A stretch of DNA of 64,000 nt from Paraburkholderia aromaticivorans (GCF_012689525.1 NZ_CP051515.1:1550001-1614000), one strand, 5' to 3'. Counted from the stretch's first letter, positions 34,662-44,248 are shown. Notes: generated from the letters alone by a model not told the origin. Made by a program: numbers and translations.

Positions 34662-35768
34662 ATGAGACTACATACAAAATTAATGGCAGCCCTCGCCGTG
34701 GCAAGTCCGCTAGCCTATGGTCAAACCAGCGTGAGCTTATATGGCCGCCTCGACGCGGGCCTGGAATACCTGAATCACATCAACAATGGCGCGGGTGGCA
34801 GTTCGAGCCGCTGGAGCGCCGAAGGCGGCGACTGGGGCACCAGCATGCTGGGCCTCAAAGGCAACGAAGATCTGGGCGGCGGCCTCAATGCGATCTTCAA
34901 CCTCGAAACCGGTTTGCAGGTCATGAACGGCACGACGAGCGGCGGGCGGCTCTGGTCGCGGCGCGCGTTCGTCGGGTTGAAAAGCGAGCAGTGGGGCACG
35001 TTGCAGGCTGGCCGTAATCTGTTTATCGACAGCGACGGCGTATGGGAATTCGACCCGTTCGTGCAGCAGGCGTTTTCGTCGGCCTCGCTCGTGCGTGGGC
35101 GCAACTGGCAGCAAACCAGCAACAACGTCGAGTATCACAGCCCGGTGTTCTGGGGTTTCGATGTGCAGGCGCAATATGCGTTCGGCAATCAGGCGGGTGC
35201 TTTCAACAGCGGCGCGGCCGGCGAGTTCGGCCGCTCGGACGGCATCATGCTGACCTATCACTCGCCGCTCTTCGACGTGCGCGGCATCTACGACGAACTA
35301 CGCGACGTCAACGGCCGCTTCAGCAACATCTTCCAGGCATCGCGCGAATATTTCGCCGGCGTCAACGTGCACTTCGACTCGGTGAAGATCCAGGGCGCCT
35401 ACACGCATTACTCCGCGCCTGACTCACCGGTCGGCGTCGCCGACTCGGCCGATCACTACTGGCTCGGCGCCACCTACAATTTCCTGCCGCGCTGGGCCAT
35501 GACGGCGGGCGGCTTCTACGTGAAGGTCGGCGACGGCTCGGGCGATGCCGCGCACGACCCCTCCGGCCACGCGATGATGTACGTGCTCGGCACCACCTAC
35601 AACCTGTCGAAGCGCACCTTCCTGTACGGCACCGTGGGTTACGTGCGCAACGGCAGCAACTCGAATTTCTCGCTCGAAGCGTCGCCGCGCGACGCGAGCA
35701 ACAATACGAGTCCGCTGGTGGGCGAATCGCAAACCGGTGCGTATGTGGGGATGCTGCATCAATTCTGA
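34662..35768 (+). CDS. Gram-negative general porin, 368 aa
   Basis: A signal peptide (MRLHTKLMAALAVASPLAYG) is followed by QTSVSLYGRLDAGLEYL, the first strand of beta-proteobacterial trimeric porins (Porin_4 type). Further strands such as SRWSAEGGDWGTSMLGLKGNEDLGGGLNAIFNLE and the last YVGMLHQF with C-terminal Phe (the Bam recognition signature) are present. It sits in the outer membrane as a diffusion channel. The ribosome site is weak (GACGGC). The hairpin at 35799-35840 ends the unit. Confidence 0.93.
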   Translation: MRLHTKLMAALAVASPLAYGQTSVSLYGRLDAGLEYLNHINNGAGGSSSRWSAEGGDWGTSMLGLKGNEDLGGGLNAIFNLETGLQVMNGTTSGGRLWSRRAFVGLKSEQWGTLQAGRNLFIDSDGVWEFDPFVQQAFSSASLVRGRNWQQTSNNVEYHSPVFWGFDVQAQYAFGNQAGAFNSGAAGEFGRSDGIMLTYHSPLFDVRGIYDELRDVNGRFSNIFQASREYFAGVNVHFDSVKIQGAYTHYSAPDSPVGVADSADHYWLGATYNFLPRWAMTAGGFYVKVGDGSGDAAHDPSGHAMMYVLGTTYNLSKRTFLYGTVGYVRNGSNSNFSLEASPRDASNNTSPLVGESQTGAYVGMLHQF

Positions 35769-35798
35769 CGCGGTGTAGAGAGCGGGTAGTTCGGTATG

Positions 35799-35840
35799 GC
35801 AGAAAGGGCGCCCCGGTTCATGCCGGCGCGCCTTTTCTGC
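35799..35840. terminator. Bidirectional terminator between porin and molybdoenzyme genes
   Basis: GCAGAAAGGGCGC (35799-35811) pairs with 35828-35840, 13 pairs with one G-T, extended inward by CCGG/CCGG. Each arm starts or ends with A/T runs, so it can stop both the porin transcript and the convergent molybdoenzyme transcript. Confidence 0.75.
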
Positions 35841-35844
35841 ATTC

Positions 35845-38205
35845 TTACGCCGCTAAATCCTCGATCACCACCGACTTGCGCAGCCGCACCGGAATCGACT
35901 TCGACGCCGGCACCTGACTCGATACCGCGTGATGCGAGAGTGGAATCAGGCGATTGCATTCCGGGTAGTAGCCCATGATGCAGCCGAGCGGAATGTCGAA
36001 CGCGTGCACATACATGCCATCGATTTCGCGCGTCACGTCGTCGTTCGAGACGGTGGAGATGCACACCGCGTCGCCCTCCGCAAAGCCGCGCCGCGTCATG
36101 TCGTCCTGATGCATGAGCAGCACGTTGCGGCTGCCGTACACGCCGCGGAAGCGGTCGTCGAGACCGTACACGGTGGTGTTGAACTGGCTGTCGCCGCGGG
36201 CCGTCATCAGACGCAGCACGTCGGGACCTCGCGACGGCATGTCGGCGTCTTCGTCGAGCGTCTCGGGCACGATGAAGTTCGCCTTGCCGCTTTCCGTGTT
36301 CCATTTGCGCTCGCAAGCCGCGAGTGGCCGGTGAAACCCGCCTGGTTGCCTGAAGCGCTGGTTGAAGTCCTTGAACTGATCCGGATAGGTGCGTTCGATG
36401 GCGTCGCGCACCAGCGAGTAGTCGTCCACCCAGGCATCCCAGTCGATCTTCGGATTGCGCGGCAGCAGCGCCTTCGCAAGGCCCGCGACGATAGCGGGCT
36501 CCGACAGCAGCATGTCGCCGGCCGGCTCGGCAAGCCCGTGCGAGCCGTGCACGCAGGCCGTACTGTCCTCCACGCTGACCCATTGCTCACCGCTCGCCTG
36601 ACGGTCGATCTCGATGCGCCCGAGGCACGGCAACAGATACGCGACCTCGCCGTGCAGCAGATGGCTACGATTGAGTTTGGTGGCGATTTGCACCGTGAGC
36701 CGCAGCCGCTGCCACGCGGGGTCCATCACATGATGATCGGGAATCGCCACCTGAAAATTGCCGCCCAGGCCGATGAAGGCTTTGACCTTGCCATCGAGCG
36801 CGCCGCGGCAGGCTTCGACCGTGGTCATGCCTTTGTCGCGCGGTGGCTCGAAGCCGTAGAGGTCCTTCAGCTTGTCGAGCGGCGCGAGTTCAGGCTTTTC
36901 CGTGATGCCGACCGTGCGCTGTCCCTGCACGTTCGAATGGCCCCGAATCGGGCAGATGCCCGCACCCGGCCGGCCGATATTGCCCCGCAGAAGCAGCAGG
37001 TTCGACAACATCTGTACGTTGTGCACGCCGCTGCGATGCTGCGTAATGCCCATGCCGTACAGCACCATCGCGGCATTCGCTTTCGCGTAGACCCGTGCCG
37101 CGTCTTCGAGCGCGGCGCGGCTGAGTTGCGAGTGGTGTTCGATCTCATCCCACGTAGTGGCGCGCATCGCGTCGGCGAAGGTTTCGAAGCCATGCGTATG
37201 TTCCGCGATGAAAGCCGCGTCGAGCACCCGTGGCTCACCGTTGCGTTGGGCGTCGTCGTCCCATTCGATCAGCAGCTTGCAGAGGCCGGCAATCGCTGCC
37301 GCGTCGCCGCCGATCTTCACCTGGTGGTATTGCGTACTGATCCGCGTGTCGGCCGGGGTGAGCATGTCGAGCGGCGACTGCGGGTTAGCAAAAGTGACGA
37401 GCCCGCGTTCCTTGAGCGGATTGAAGGTGATGATGTCCACCCCGCGTTTGCGCGCGTCCTGCAACTGATGCAGCATGCGCGGCGCGTTGGTGCCTGTGTT
37501 GTGGCCGAAGAACAGCATGCAGTCGGTATGCTCGAAATCTTCGAGTTGCACGGTCCCGACTGGCACGCCGATGGTCTTCGGCAAGCCGACGGAGGTGCTC
37601 TCGTGACACATGTTCGAACTGTCCGGGAGGTTGTTGGTGCCGTACAGGCGCGCCAGCAGCGCATACATGTAGGACGTTTCGAGCGACGCCCGGCCCGATG
37701 CATAGAACACCGCTTCATTCGGATCGAGTGCTTGCAGTTCGCTCGCGATTTCGGCGAACGCGTGTTGCCAGGTGGTCTGCACGTAGCGGTCGGTCGGCGA
37801 ATCCCAGCGCATCGGCGCGGTCAGCCGCCCGCGCGATTCGAGCTCCAGCCCGCTCCACGAGCGCAATTCGCTCAGCGTATGGTCGGCGAAAAATTGCGCA
37901 TCGATACGTTTGCTGGTGATCTCCCACGCGGTCGCCTTTGCGCCGTTTTCACAGAACTCGAAGAGGTGCGGGTCCGCGGGTTTGGCCCATGAACAGCTCA
38001 CACAGGCGAAGCCGTCAGGCTTGTTCTGCTGCGAGAGGATGCGGCTGCCGTTCAACGTCACGTGTTCCCGCACGAGGATCGACGCGACCGCTTTTACCGA
38101 CCCCCAGCCGCCTGCGGCGTTGCGATATGGCTTGATGGGCGCGCTGTCGGGTGCGCCATTCGCTGCGCTCTCCGGCGCTGTTTCGACAATGTGGTCCGTG
38201 CTCAT
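35845..38205 (-). CDS. FdhF/YdeP-family molybdopterin oxidoreductase, 786 aa
   Basis: AGGAG six bases before ATG 38205 decides the start. The N-terminal CVSCSWAKPADPHLFEFCENGAKA pattern (three cysteines) is typical of YdeP, which differs from the usual formate dehydrogenase Fe-S site. LFFGHNTGTNAPRMLHQL, GVHNVQMLSNLLLLRGNIGRPGAG and the C-terminal molybdopterin-guanine-dinucleotide domain (RGDSQFNTTVYGLDDRFRGV) are present. E. coli YdeP is linked to acid resistance; the reaction is unknown. A sigma-54-like site lies at 38259-38272. It is convergent with the porin. Confidence 0.9.
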   Translation of the reverse strand: MSTDHIVETAPESAANGAPDSAPIKPYRNAAGGWGSVKAVASILVREHVTLNGSRILSQQNKPDGFACVSCSWAKPADPHLFEFCENGAKATAWEITSKRIDAQFFADHTLSELRSWSGLELESRGRLTAPMRWDSPTDRYVQTTWQHAFAEIASELQALDPNEAVFYASGRASLETSYMYALLARLYGTNNLPDSSNMCHESTSVGLPKTIGVPVGTVQLEDFEHTDCMLFFGHNTGTNAPRMLHQLQDARKRGVDIITFNPLKERGLVTFANPQSPLDMLTPADTRISTQYHQVKIGGDAAAIAGLCKLLIEWDDDAQRNGEPRVLDAAFIAEHTHGFETFADAMRATTWDEIEHHSQLSRAALEDAARVYAKANAAMVLYGMGITQHRSGVHNVQMLSNLLLLRGNIGRPGAGICPIRGHSNVQGQRTVGITEKPELAPLDKLKDLYGFEPPRDKGMTTVEACRGALDGKVKAFIGLGGNFQVAIPDHHVMDPAWQRLRLTVQIATKLNRSHLLHGEVAYLLPCLGRIEIDRQASGEQWVSVEDSTACVHGSHGLAEPAGDMLLSEPAIVAGLAKALLPRNPKIDWDAWVDDYSLVRDAIERTYPDQFKDFNQRFRQPGGFHRPLAACERKWNTESGKANFIVPETLDEDADMPSRGPDVLRLMTARGDSQFNTTVYGLDDRFRGVYGSRNVLLMHQDDMTRRGFAEGDAVCISTVSNDDVTREIDGMYVHAFDIPLGCIMGYYPECNRLIPLSHHAVSSQVPASKSIPVRLRKSVVIEDLAA

Positions 38206-38258
38206 GTTGACTCCTGGCGGGTTGCCGCTCGCTGCGCGCCGGCTTGCCCGAAGAGTCC

Positions 38259-38272
38259 GCAATTACCGGACC
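38259..38272 (-). promoter_or_regulatory. Sigma-54-like -24/-12 element before the molybdoenzyme gene
   Basis: Read on the minus strand, TGGTCCGGTAATTGC has GG and GC spaced by ten bases with TTGC, departing from TGGCACGN4TTGC mainly by C for A. Predicted start of transcription is about 42 bases before the ATG at 38205. Confidence 0.45.
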
Positions 38273-38339
38273 ACTGGATTAATTTGCGCTTACAACGATC
38301 CCCCACGACCTTCGCCGGGCAAAGCCGCTTTGGACCGGA

Positions 38340-38531
38340 TCACGCGGCGCTGACCGGCGGCGGCCTGGCAGGCGGATCGCCGTCGGGCGCACGGTCCGGA
38401 TCGTTCGGCGGCACGTCGTCCGGCGGCGGCGACGAATCGGGATCGCTCGTTGGGCGCGGCGCGTCGGGCTCGACTTCCGGTGGCATCGGCGTATGCAGAT
38501 GCAGACTCGGCATGCAATGCGTGCTCGTCAT
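38340..38531 (-). CDS. Pro/Asp-rich disordered small protein, 63 aa
   Basis: After MTSTHCMPSLHLHTP the protein is almost only Pro, Asp and Ser (EVEPDAPRPTSDPDSSPPP and so on), so it must be disordered. GGGGACC before ATG 38531 and a strict sigma-54 element at 38564-38577, which would place the transcript start about 21 bases upstream, favour this start over upstream in-frame ATGs. I do not recognise a function. Confidence 0.5.
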   Translation of the reverse strand: MTSTHCMPSLHLHTPMPPEVEPDAPRPTSDPDSSPPPDDVPPNDPDRAPDGDPPARPPPVSAA

Positions 38532-38563
38532 TGTGGTCCCCGTGGTGTGCATACCTTTCCATC

Positions 38564-38577
38564 GCAACCGGCATGCC
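38564..38577 (-). promoter_or_regulatory. Strict sigma-54 -24/-12 promoter element
   Basis: On the minus strand the site reads TGGCATGCCGGTTGC: GG, ten bases, GC, with TTGC at -12. It lies just upstream of the Pro/Asp-rich small gene. Confidence 0.65.
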
Positions 38578-38616
38578 ACCGGTCATATTCGCTGCAAATG
38601 CGGGCCCGCGCCGTGT

Positions 38617-38630
38617 GGAACAGCTATTGC
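38617..38630 (+). promoter_or_regulatory. Probable sigma-54 promoter element
   Basis: TGGAACAGCTATTGCT has the GG-ten bases-GC spacing and TTGC, with A for C after GG. It precedes the DUF6723-type gene (ATG 38725) by about 95 bases. Confidence 0.45.
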
Positions 38631-38724
38631 TCGACCATAGCATGCTCGTGACGTCACAGCGGCGAGACGCCCCGCGATATCACCGAATATGACGCACTGA
38701 AGTGCAGGGATAAGGGAAAGACAA

Positions 38725-38970
38725 ATGGCGCGACATAAGGCCGACGTTGCTGACGATGACTTCGAGATTTACGCCAGCTATCACGGAACAGGCGACGGCC
38801 GTTACGTAGGTGGACTGAAGGTTGTCAGAAAAGCGGACAGAAAAATTCTGTTTCCATTCGATGGCGCGCCCGAAATCGGGCCGTACGCGACTGCCGACGA
38901 GGCGCGCCGCGCCGCGATCGACTATGGCCGGGAGATCGTGGCCGCGGATCGCGCGAGCCCTGAGAAGTGA
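38725..38970 (+). CDS. DUF6723-type small protein, 81 aa
   Basis: AAGGGAAAGAC precedes ATG 38725. The sequence DDFEIYASYHGTGDGRYVGGLKVVRKADRKILFPFDG and then ATADEARRAAIDYGREIVAADR resembles the small Burkholderiaceae family I know as DUF6723. It looks globular: strands first, then one helix. Function unknown. It may be expressed from the sigma-54-like site at 38617-38630. Confidence 0.7.
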   Translation: MARHKADVADDDFEIYASYHGTGDGRYVGGLKVVRKADRKILFPFDGAPEIGPYATADEARRAAIDYGREIVAADRASPEK

Positions 38971-39022
38971 CGGGTAAGTGATGGAAGGCGGCGCATTCGC
39001 GCCGCCGGAAAAACGGGTTTGC

Positions 39023-39259
39023 TTATGGCATGCCGCCGAGCGACGGAGAGATTATGCTGCCGCGGCCCGGATCGTCGGGATGTTCGTCAGGCATCGTCGG
39101 ATGCGCCGCGAGGGGTGGATGGGTGCGGTAGCAACTGCCGATCGAGGTATCGCCGAGGCATCGCTGAAATGCGTCCGCGTCGTTCTTTTGCGCGAACTTG
39201 TACAAAGTGCGTTCGACTTGCACTTCGGTATCTGACAGGCGAATCGTCGTCATTGTCAT
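39023..39259 (-). CDS. Small hypothetical protein, 78 aa
   Basis: AAAAAGGAGAACCTC before ATG 39259 is a strong ribosome site and decides the start (MTMTTIRLSDTEVQVERTLYKFAQKNDADAFQRCLGD). The first half looks globular, the tail is Pro/Gly-rich. No domain is recognised. A strict minus-strand sigma-54 element at 39309-39322 would start transcription about 38 bases upstream. Confidence 0.6.
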   Translation of the reverse strand: MTMTTIRLSDTEVQVERTLYKFAQKNDADAFQRCLGDTSIGSCYRTHPPLAAHPTMPDEHPDDPGRGSIISPSLGGMP

Positions 39260-39308
39260 GAGGTTCTCCTTTTTACAAATATCGGTCCAGACCTTCACTC
39301 GATTTGGC

Positions 39309-39322
39309 GCAACGGCTGTGCC
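39309..39322 (-). promoter_or_regulatory. Strict sigma-54 -24/-12 promoter element
   Basis: On the minus strand it reads GGGCACAGCCGTTGC, with GG and GC ten bases apart. It serves the 78-aa minus-strand gene starting at 39259. Confidence 0.65.
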
Positions 39323-39415
39323 CAGCCTGCCGTCCACGTGCTTTTAGGCCTGTTGACGGAGAGGGACCAGATGTTGCTTCATCGAAGATATATCCGACGT
39401 CATGAGGAGAGCGAC

Positions 39416-39676
39416 ATGCAGGACACCAAACCGCAGGACGAACTGGAGGCGCTGGTCACGGACGAAGTCAAACAGCGCAACAAGCCCAGTGGCACGCACT
39501 ATGTCGAACCCAGCCCGCTCGGCATCGAACCCGTCGAACAGACCGGTGTGGACGAGGCGACCAATCCGCCGCGCTCGAACGAGCGCCCGGCACAAACCGC
39601 CGAGGTGCCGCTCGGCACCGACGCTCATGCGGAGCCGCCCGGAGGCGGCGGACGTGAATCGCAGCGCAAGGATTGA
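39416..39676 (+). CDS. Disordered acidic small protein, 86 aa
   Basis: GAGGAGAGCGAC precedes ATG 39416. The sequence (MQDTKPQDELEALVTDEVKQRNKPSGTHYVEP and on) is rich in Glu, Pro and Gly with no hydrophobic core, so it is probably disordered. GGACCAGATGTTGC at 39364-39377 has sigma-54 spacing but a poor -24. Unknown function; similar short proteins occur in this bacterial group. Confidence 0.6.
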   Translation: MQDTKPQDELEALVTDEVKQRNKPSGTHYVEPSPLGIEPVEQTGVDEATNPPRSNERPAQTAEVPLGTDAHAEPPGGGGRESQRKD

Positions 39677-39929
39677 CCGGCTTGCGCGGCAATCGACCCT
39701 CGCGGCCGGCGCCACGCAAACAGCGACACACAAGCGAGCAATACTTCATATGTTTGCAAAATTCGTCCACCGTCACGGCAGCGCGCACAAAAATGCTCGA
39801 AAAGAAGCGGACGCGAACGCAGGCGCGCTTTATGCGGCGCTGAAAAGATCGCCCGAGCCGGCAAGCACAGTGTCTTCAACGTCGGCTTCAGGGGAGCATT
39901 GCGATCTGCAGGACGCGAAGGAGCAAACC

Positions 39930-40475
39930 ATGTACAACGATTCAACGCATGGATTCGACGCCGCCAAGACCGAGTACGAAGCCTTCATGCTTAAGCCACA
40001 CGACTGGGTGCCGAACAACCGCACACTGCCGGTCGTGATTTACCGGCGCGCGCTCATGCCGGACAGCGGTGACCTCGCGGCCGCCTTCGAGATCCTCTTT
40101 GAAGGCAACGCGTGGCCGCCGCAGTGGCGCGACGGCATCTTCGACTATCACCATTTCCACGCCACGGCGCACGAAATACTGGGCGTGACGGACGGTTCCG
40201 CGCAGGTGATCATCGGCGGTCCTGGCGGCAAGGTGGTGACGCTATCCGCGGGCGACGCGATCCTGTTGCCGGCCGGCACTGGCCATTGTATGCAATCGTT
40301 CGCGCGGCATTTCCGGGTCGTCGCCGGTTATCCGGAAAGCCAGCAGTGGGACATCCGCCGCGAGGCGCTCACGCCGGATGAACTGGCGGCCATGGAGGCG
40401 TTGCCTTTTCCGCCGCTGGATCCGATCGATGGCAGGCATGGTCCCCTGGTCGAGCATTGGCTGCGCGCAGCTTGA
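39930..40475 (+). CDS. Cupin-domain protein, 181 aa
   Basis: AAGGAG before ATG 39930 decides the start; a longer frame covering the preceding 500 bases is in another phase of the small gene and is rejected. The cupin motifs are IFDYHHFHATAHEILGVTDGSAQVIIGG (His/His/Glu) and ILLPAGTGHCM (second His). The fold would bind a metal; activity unknown. It resembles the YjlB-type cupins of about 170 residues. The 250 bases upstream hold no other gene. Confidence 0.85.
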   Translation: MYNDSTHGFDAAKTEYEAFMLKPHDWVPNNRTLPVVIYRRALMPDSGDLAAAFEILFEGNAWPPQWRDGIFDYHHFHATAHEILGVTDGSAQVIIGGPGGKVVTLSAGDAILLPAGTGHCMQSFARHFRVVAGYPESQQWDIRREALTPDELAAMEALPFPPLDPIDGRHGPLVEHWLRAA

Positions 40476-40735
40476 TGCCGGCGCGCGCCGTTTTTTCCTT
40501 CGTGTCCGCGCCGATCCGAACGGGTTCCAGTCGCAAGCCCGCTGAAAGATCCGCTTCCCGCAGCGAGGCCGCCCGACGCCGCGTGTAACGCTCCGTGCAG
40601 ATTTGCGCGCATCGGCGCATCATCGTTGAGCCTCGCAGCGGTTCCTCATGCGTTCTTCCACGTAACACGGTTCGCCGGGTGCGCCGACACAGTGCGTCCC
40701 GGCTCTCTCTTCAACCGCCGAACAAGGAGTGTCCC

Positions 40736-42820
40736 ATGCAAAACGATCCCGCCCTCGATCAGCTGTGCATCAACACGATCCGCACGCTGTCGATGGACGC
40801 TGTGCAAAAGGCCAATTCCGGTCACCCCGGCACGCCGATGGCACTGGCACCCGTTGCCTATCATCTGTGGCAAAACCATCTTCGTTACGATCCGGACCAG
40901 CCGTTGTGGCCGAACCGCGATCGCTTCGTGCTCTCGGCAGGGCATGCATCGATGCTGCTGTATTCGCTGCTGCATCTGGCCAACGTGAAGGAGGTGGACG
41001 ACGAGGGCAAGCCCACCGGCGCGCCGGCCGTCTCGCTCGACGACATCGAGCACTTCCGTCAGATCGACAGCAAGACGCCGGGGCACCCCGAGTTCCGCAT
41101 GACCACCGGCGTCGAAACCACCACCGGCCCGCTCGGCCAGGGGCTCGGCAACAGCGTCGGCATGGCGATGGCGGGGCGCTGGTGCGAGAGCCACTTCAAC
41201 AAGCCGGATGCGCCGCTCTTCGATCATCGCGTCTACGCGCTATGCGGCGACGGCGACATGATGGAAGGCATCTCGCACGAGGCGGCTTCGCTAGCCGGGC
41301 ATCTGAAGCTGTCCAATCTGACCTGGATCTACGACAGCAACCGCGTGACGATCGAGGGGCATACCGACCTCGCGTACAGCGACGACGTGGAAAGCCGTTT
41401 TCACGGCTACAACTGGCATACGCTGCGTGTGAACGATGCGAACGACGCGGCCGCGCTCGAAGCTGCTTTCGTCGAGGCGAAAAGCATCACCGACAAGCCG
41501 ACGCTGATCGTGGTGCATAGCATCATCGGCTGGGGCGCGCCGCACAAGCAGGACACCTCGGCGGCGCACGGCGAAGCGCTCGGTGTCGAAGAAGTGGCGC
41601 TCACCAAGAAGGCGTACGGCTGGCCCGAAGACAAATTCTTCTATGTGCCGGACGGCGTGCACGAGCGCTTCGCGGCGGGCATCGGCGCGCGCGGCAAGGC
41701 AGCGCGCGAGGCATGGCAGGCGCAGTACGACGCGTACAAGACGAAGCAGCCGGAACTCGCGCGGGAATTCGCGCAGATGGAAGCGCACGAATTGCCGGCG
41801 GGCTGGGACAGCGATATCCCCACGTTCGACGCCGACCCGAAGGGCGTCGCGTCACGCGATTCGTCGGGCAAGGTGCTCAACGCGATTGCCGCGCGCGTGC
41901 CGTGGATGATCGGCGGTGCGGCCGATCTCTCGCCGTCCACCAAAACCAATCTGAAATTCGAGGGTGCGGGCAGCTTCGAGCACGATAGCTACGGCGGCCG
42001 GAATCTGCACTTCGGCATCCGCGAACACGCGATGGGCGCGGCGGTGAACGGCCTCGCGTTGTCGAATCTGCGGCCGTACGGCTCCACATTCCTGATCTTC
42101 AGCGACTACATGAAGCCGCCGATCCGCCTCTCGGCAATCATGGAAGTGCCGTCCATCTTCGTGTTCACGCACGATTCGATCGGCGTGGGCGAAGATGGTC
42201 CGACCCATCAGCCGATCGAGCAACTGGCGTCGCTGCGCGGCGTGCCGGGCCTGACCGTGCTGCGTCCGGGCGATGCCAATGAAGTCGCCGAGGCCTGGCG
42301 TGCGGCGCTGTCGGATCCGCGGCGGCCGTCGTGCATCGTCGTGTCGCGTCAGGCGTTGCCCACGTTGGACCGCAGCCGTTATGCCGCCGCCAGCGGCACG
42401 CAGAAGGGCGCATATGTGCTCGCCGATGCAGCGGATGGACAAAAGCCGCAAGTGATCCTGATGGCGACGGGCAGCGAACTCTCGGTGTGCGTCGACGTGT
42501 ACGAGAAGCTCAAGGGCGAGGGGATCGCGGCGCGCGTGGTGTCGATGCCGTCGTGGGATATCTTCGAGCGCCAGGACGAGGCGTACCAGGATTCGGTGTT
42601 GCCTCCCGACGTCGACGCCCGCGTTGTCGTCGAACAGGCTGCCTCGCTCGGTTGGGACCGCTATGTGGGCCGTCTCGGCGCGCAGGTGGTGATGCATACG
42701 TTCGGTGCGTCCGCGCCGCTCGCCGATCTGAAGAAGAAGTTCGGCTTCACGCCGGAGCATGTGTACGAAGCGGCGAAGCAGCAGATCGCGCGGGTGCAGT
42801 CCAAGCGCAGCCAGGAATGA
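40736..42820 (+). CDS. tkt: Transketolase, 694 aa
   Basis: AAGGAG seven bases before ATG 40736 decides the start. The thiamine diphosphate motif GDGDMMEGISHEAASLAGHLKLSN and the early NSGHPGTPMALAPVAYHLW are diagnostic. The pyrimidine domain (RNLHFGIREHAMGAAVNGLAL) and C-terminal domain (TFGASAPLADLKKKFGFTPEHV) complete the normal length. It transfers two-carbon units in the pentose phosphate and Calvin pathways. Usually in these bacteria gap or pgk follow; here a terminator follows at once. Confidence 0.96.
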   Translation: MQNDPALDQLCINTIRTLSMDAVQKANSGHPGTPMALAPVAYHLWQNHLRYDPDQPLWPNRDRFVLSAGHASMLLYSLLHLANVKEVDDEGKPTGAPAVSLDDIEHFRQIDSKTPGHPEFRMTTGVETTTGPLGQGLGNSVGMAMAGRWCESHFNKPDAPLFDHRVYALCGDGDMMEGISHEAASLAGHLKLSNLTWIYDSNRVTIEGHTDLAYSDDVESRFHGYNWHTLRVNDANDAAALEAAFVEAKSITDKPTLIVVHSIIGWGAPHKQDTSAAHGEALGVEEVALTKKAYGWPEDKFFYVPDGVHERFAAGIGARGKAAREAWQAQYDAYKTKQPELAREFAQMEAHELPAGWDSDIPTFDADPKGVASRDSSGKVLNAIAARVPWMIGGAADLSPSTKTNLKFEGAGSFEHDSYGGRNLHFGIREHAMGAAVNGLALSNLRPYGSTFLIFSDYMKPPIRLSAIMEVPSIFVFTHDSIGVGEDGPTHQPIEQLASLRGVPGLTVLRPGDANEVAEAWRAALSDPRRPSCIVVSRQALPTLDRSRYAAASGTQKGAYVLADAADGQKPQVILMATGSELSVCVDVYEKLKGEGIAARVVSMPSWDIFERQDEAYQDSVLPPDVDARVVVEQAASLGWDRYVGRLGAQVVMHTFGASAPLADLKKKFGFTPEHVYEAAKQQIARVQSKRSQE

Positions 42821-42846
42821 AGGCACGAACAGGTGCGCGGTAAAAG

Positions 42847-42879
42847 ACCGGCGGCTTGATGAAAGTCGCCGGTTTTTTT
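42847..42879 (+). terminator. Intrinsic terminator of transketolase
   Basis: ACCGGCG (42847-42853) pairs with CGCCGGT (42867-42873) and is followed by seven T. It lies 26 bases after the stop. Confidence 0.9.
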
Positions 42880-43014
42880 ATCCACCACCGCCAATTCGCG
42901 GGTCGCCGCTATCGCGCCAACAATTCGCCGGAATCGATTTAGAGGGGCACGCAGGATTTGCGATTGTTTTGCAAGATTTGCAGAATAAGCGCCCCGTTTG
43001 CGTGGTCGCCTAAC

Positions 43015-44118
43015 TTACGTGGAACCGTCCACGGCGTCCGCTGGCGTGTCCCCCGAAACCTCGCGCGTTCCGTCGAGCGTGTTGCGATAAGCGCGCGATT
43101 GCATTTCGGCGAGCCGGCTCAGCGTGCGCGACAGATCGTGCGCGCCTTCCAGCCCGTTGAGCGCCGCCTCGATCGGTTCATCCGACGCGATGAACAGCGC
43201 GCGCTTGCGGTCGTAGAAGATATCGACCAGCCAGATCAGCCGCTGCAGCGTGTGGGATGTGGTCAGCCATTCGGTGCGCAGATTGTCGAGGATCAGACCA
43301 TGCCATTGCTCGGCGAGATCCAGATAGTCGAGATGCGAGCGGCTCGCCACGCACAGCTTCTCGAAGTCCGCCCACAGTAAGGCCGCGCCCGCCGCGCGTG
43401 CGGCAAGCGGGCGGCCCGCCGCGCTCACCGTGACAGGATCCAGCGTTTCGCTGCCTTCATAGCGCACGAAAATCTGCAGCAATGTCTCACGGCTGGCGGC
43501 ATCGAGTGGCGCGAAGAAATGCGGCACTTGCGCTTCTTCACCGCCGAAACGGTAGTCGCGCGCGCCGTCGAAATGAATCACGGTGAAGCAGCGTTTGATC
43601 TGCTCGATGGTCGGCAGAAAACGCTCGTGAAACTCCGGGTCGGACAGCAGGCCCTCGGGCGCGTAGTTCGAGGTGAGCACGACGCGTGTGCCGAGACCAA
43701 TTGCGGTATCGAGAAAGCGGCCCATCAGGAATGCGTCGGCGATATCGTGCACGTGGAATTCGTCGAAGCACAGCAGCTCGATACCGTCGAGCCATTGCCG
43801 CGAGACCGAGCCGAGCCGGTCGTCGCCGCGCGGCTCGCTGACGAGCCGCCGGTTCATCTCACGCAGAAATTCGTGGAAGTGCAGACGCCGCTTGCGGCAG
43901 GTCGCCAACTCGAACACGGTATCGACCACCAGACTCTTGCCGCGCCCTGGCAGCCCATGGCAATACACGCCCTGATGCAGCGGTGTCGCGCTGGAACGCG
44001 CGCGCCGGCCGTTCGCGCCGAGCAATGTGACGAGTGCGGCGATCGCTTCGCGCTGGCTCGCGTCGGGCACGATGCCGCGCGAGGCGAGGGTGCGTGTGAC
44101 CTGAGCGTCGTCAAGCAT
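43015..44118 (-). CDS. zapE: Cell division ATPase ZapE (AFG1-like), 367 aa
   Basis: Walker A appears as YCHGLPGRGKSLVVD and Walker B as LLCFDEFHVHDIADAFLMGRF, both close to the ZapE/AFG1 family, as are RRLHFHEFLREMN, VVLTSNYAPEGL and the C-terminal YLDLAEQWHGLILDN and DIFYDRKRALFIASDEPI. ZapE is an ATPase that destabilises FtsZ polymers. Length is normal. It is a single gene convergent with transketolase. Confidence 0.93.
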   Translation of the reverse strand: MLDDAQVTRTLASRGIVPDASQREAIAALVTLLGANGRRARSSATPLHQGVYCHGLPGRGKSLVVDTVFELATCRKRRLHFHEFLREMNRRLVSEPRGDDRLGSVSRQWLDGIELLCFDEFHVHDIADAFLMGRFLDTAIGLGTRVVLTSNYAPEGLLSDPEFHERFLPTIEQIKRCFTVIHFDGARDYRFGGEEAQVPHFFAPLDAASRETLLQIFVRYEGSETLDPVTVSAAGRPLAARAAGAALLWADFEKLCVASRSHLDYLDLAEQWHGLILDNLRTEWLTTSHTLQRLIWLVDIFYDRKRALFIASDEPIEAALNGLEGAHDLSRTLSRLAEMQSRAYRNTLDGTREVSGDTPADAVDGST

Positions 44119-44248
44119 GGGCAGGCGTGCCAGTGCGTGGCGAAACGGTTTCGCAAGAGAGGGCAGCGAATGCGGCAGCGGTGTCGATGGACATAAAGGG
44201 AGGGCGGCGGGCGGAAATCGCGTCAGTTTAACAAGGCGCGTTCATCGC

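Noticed and set aside
35929..37992. 687-codon open frame antisense to the FdhF/YdeP-type gene
   Set aside because: It mirrors the real gene's codon bias, has Arg/His-rich composition and no domain; the opposite strand encodes a clear molybdoenzyme.
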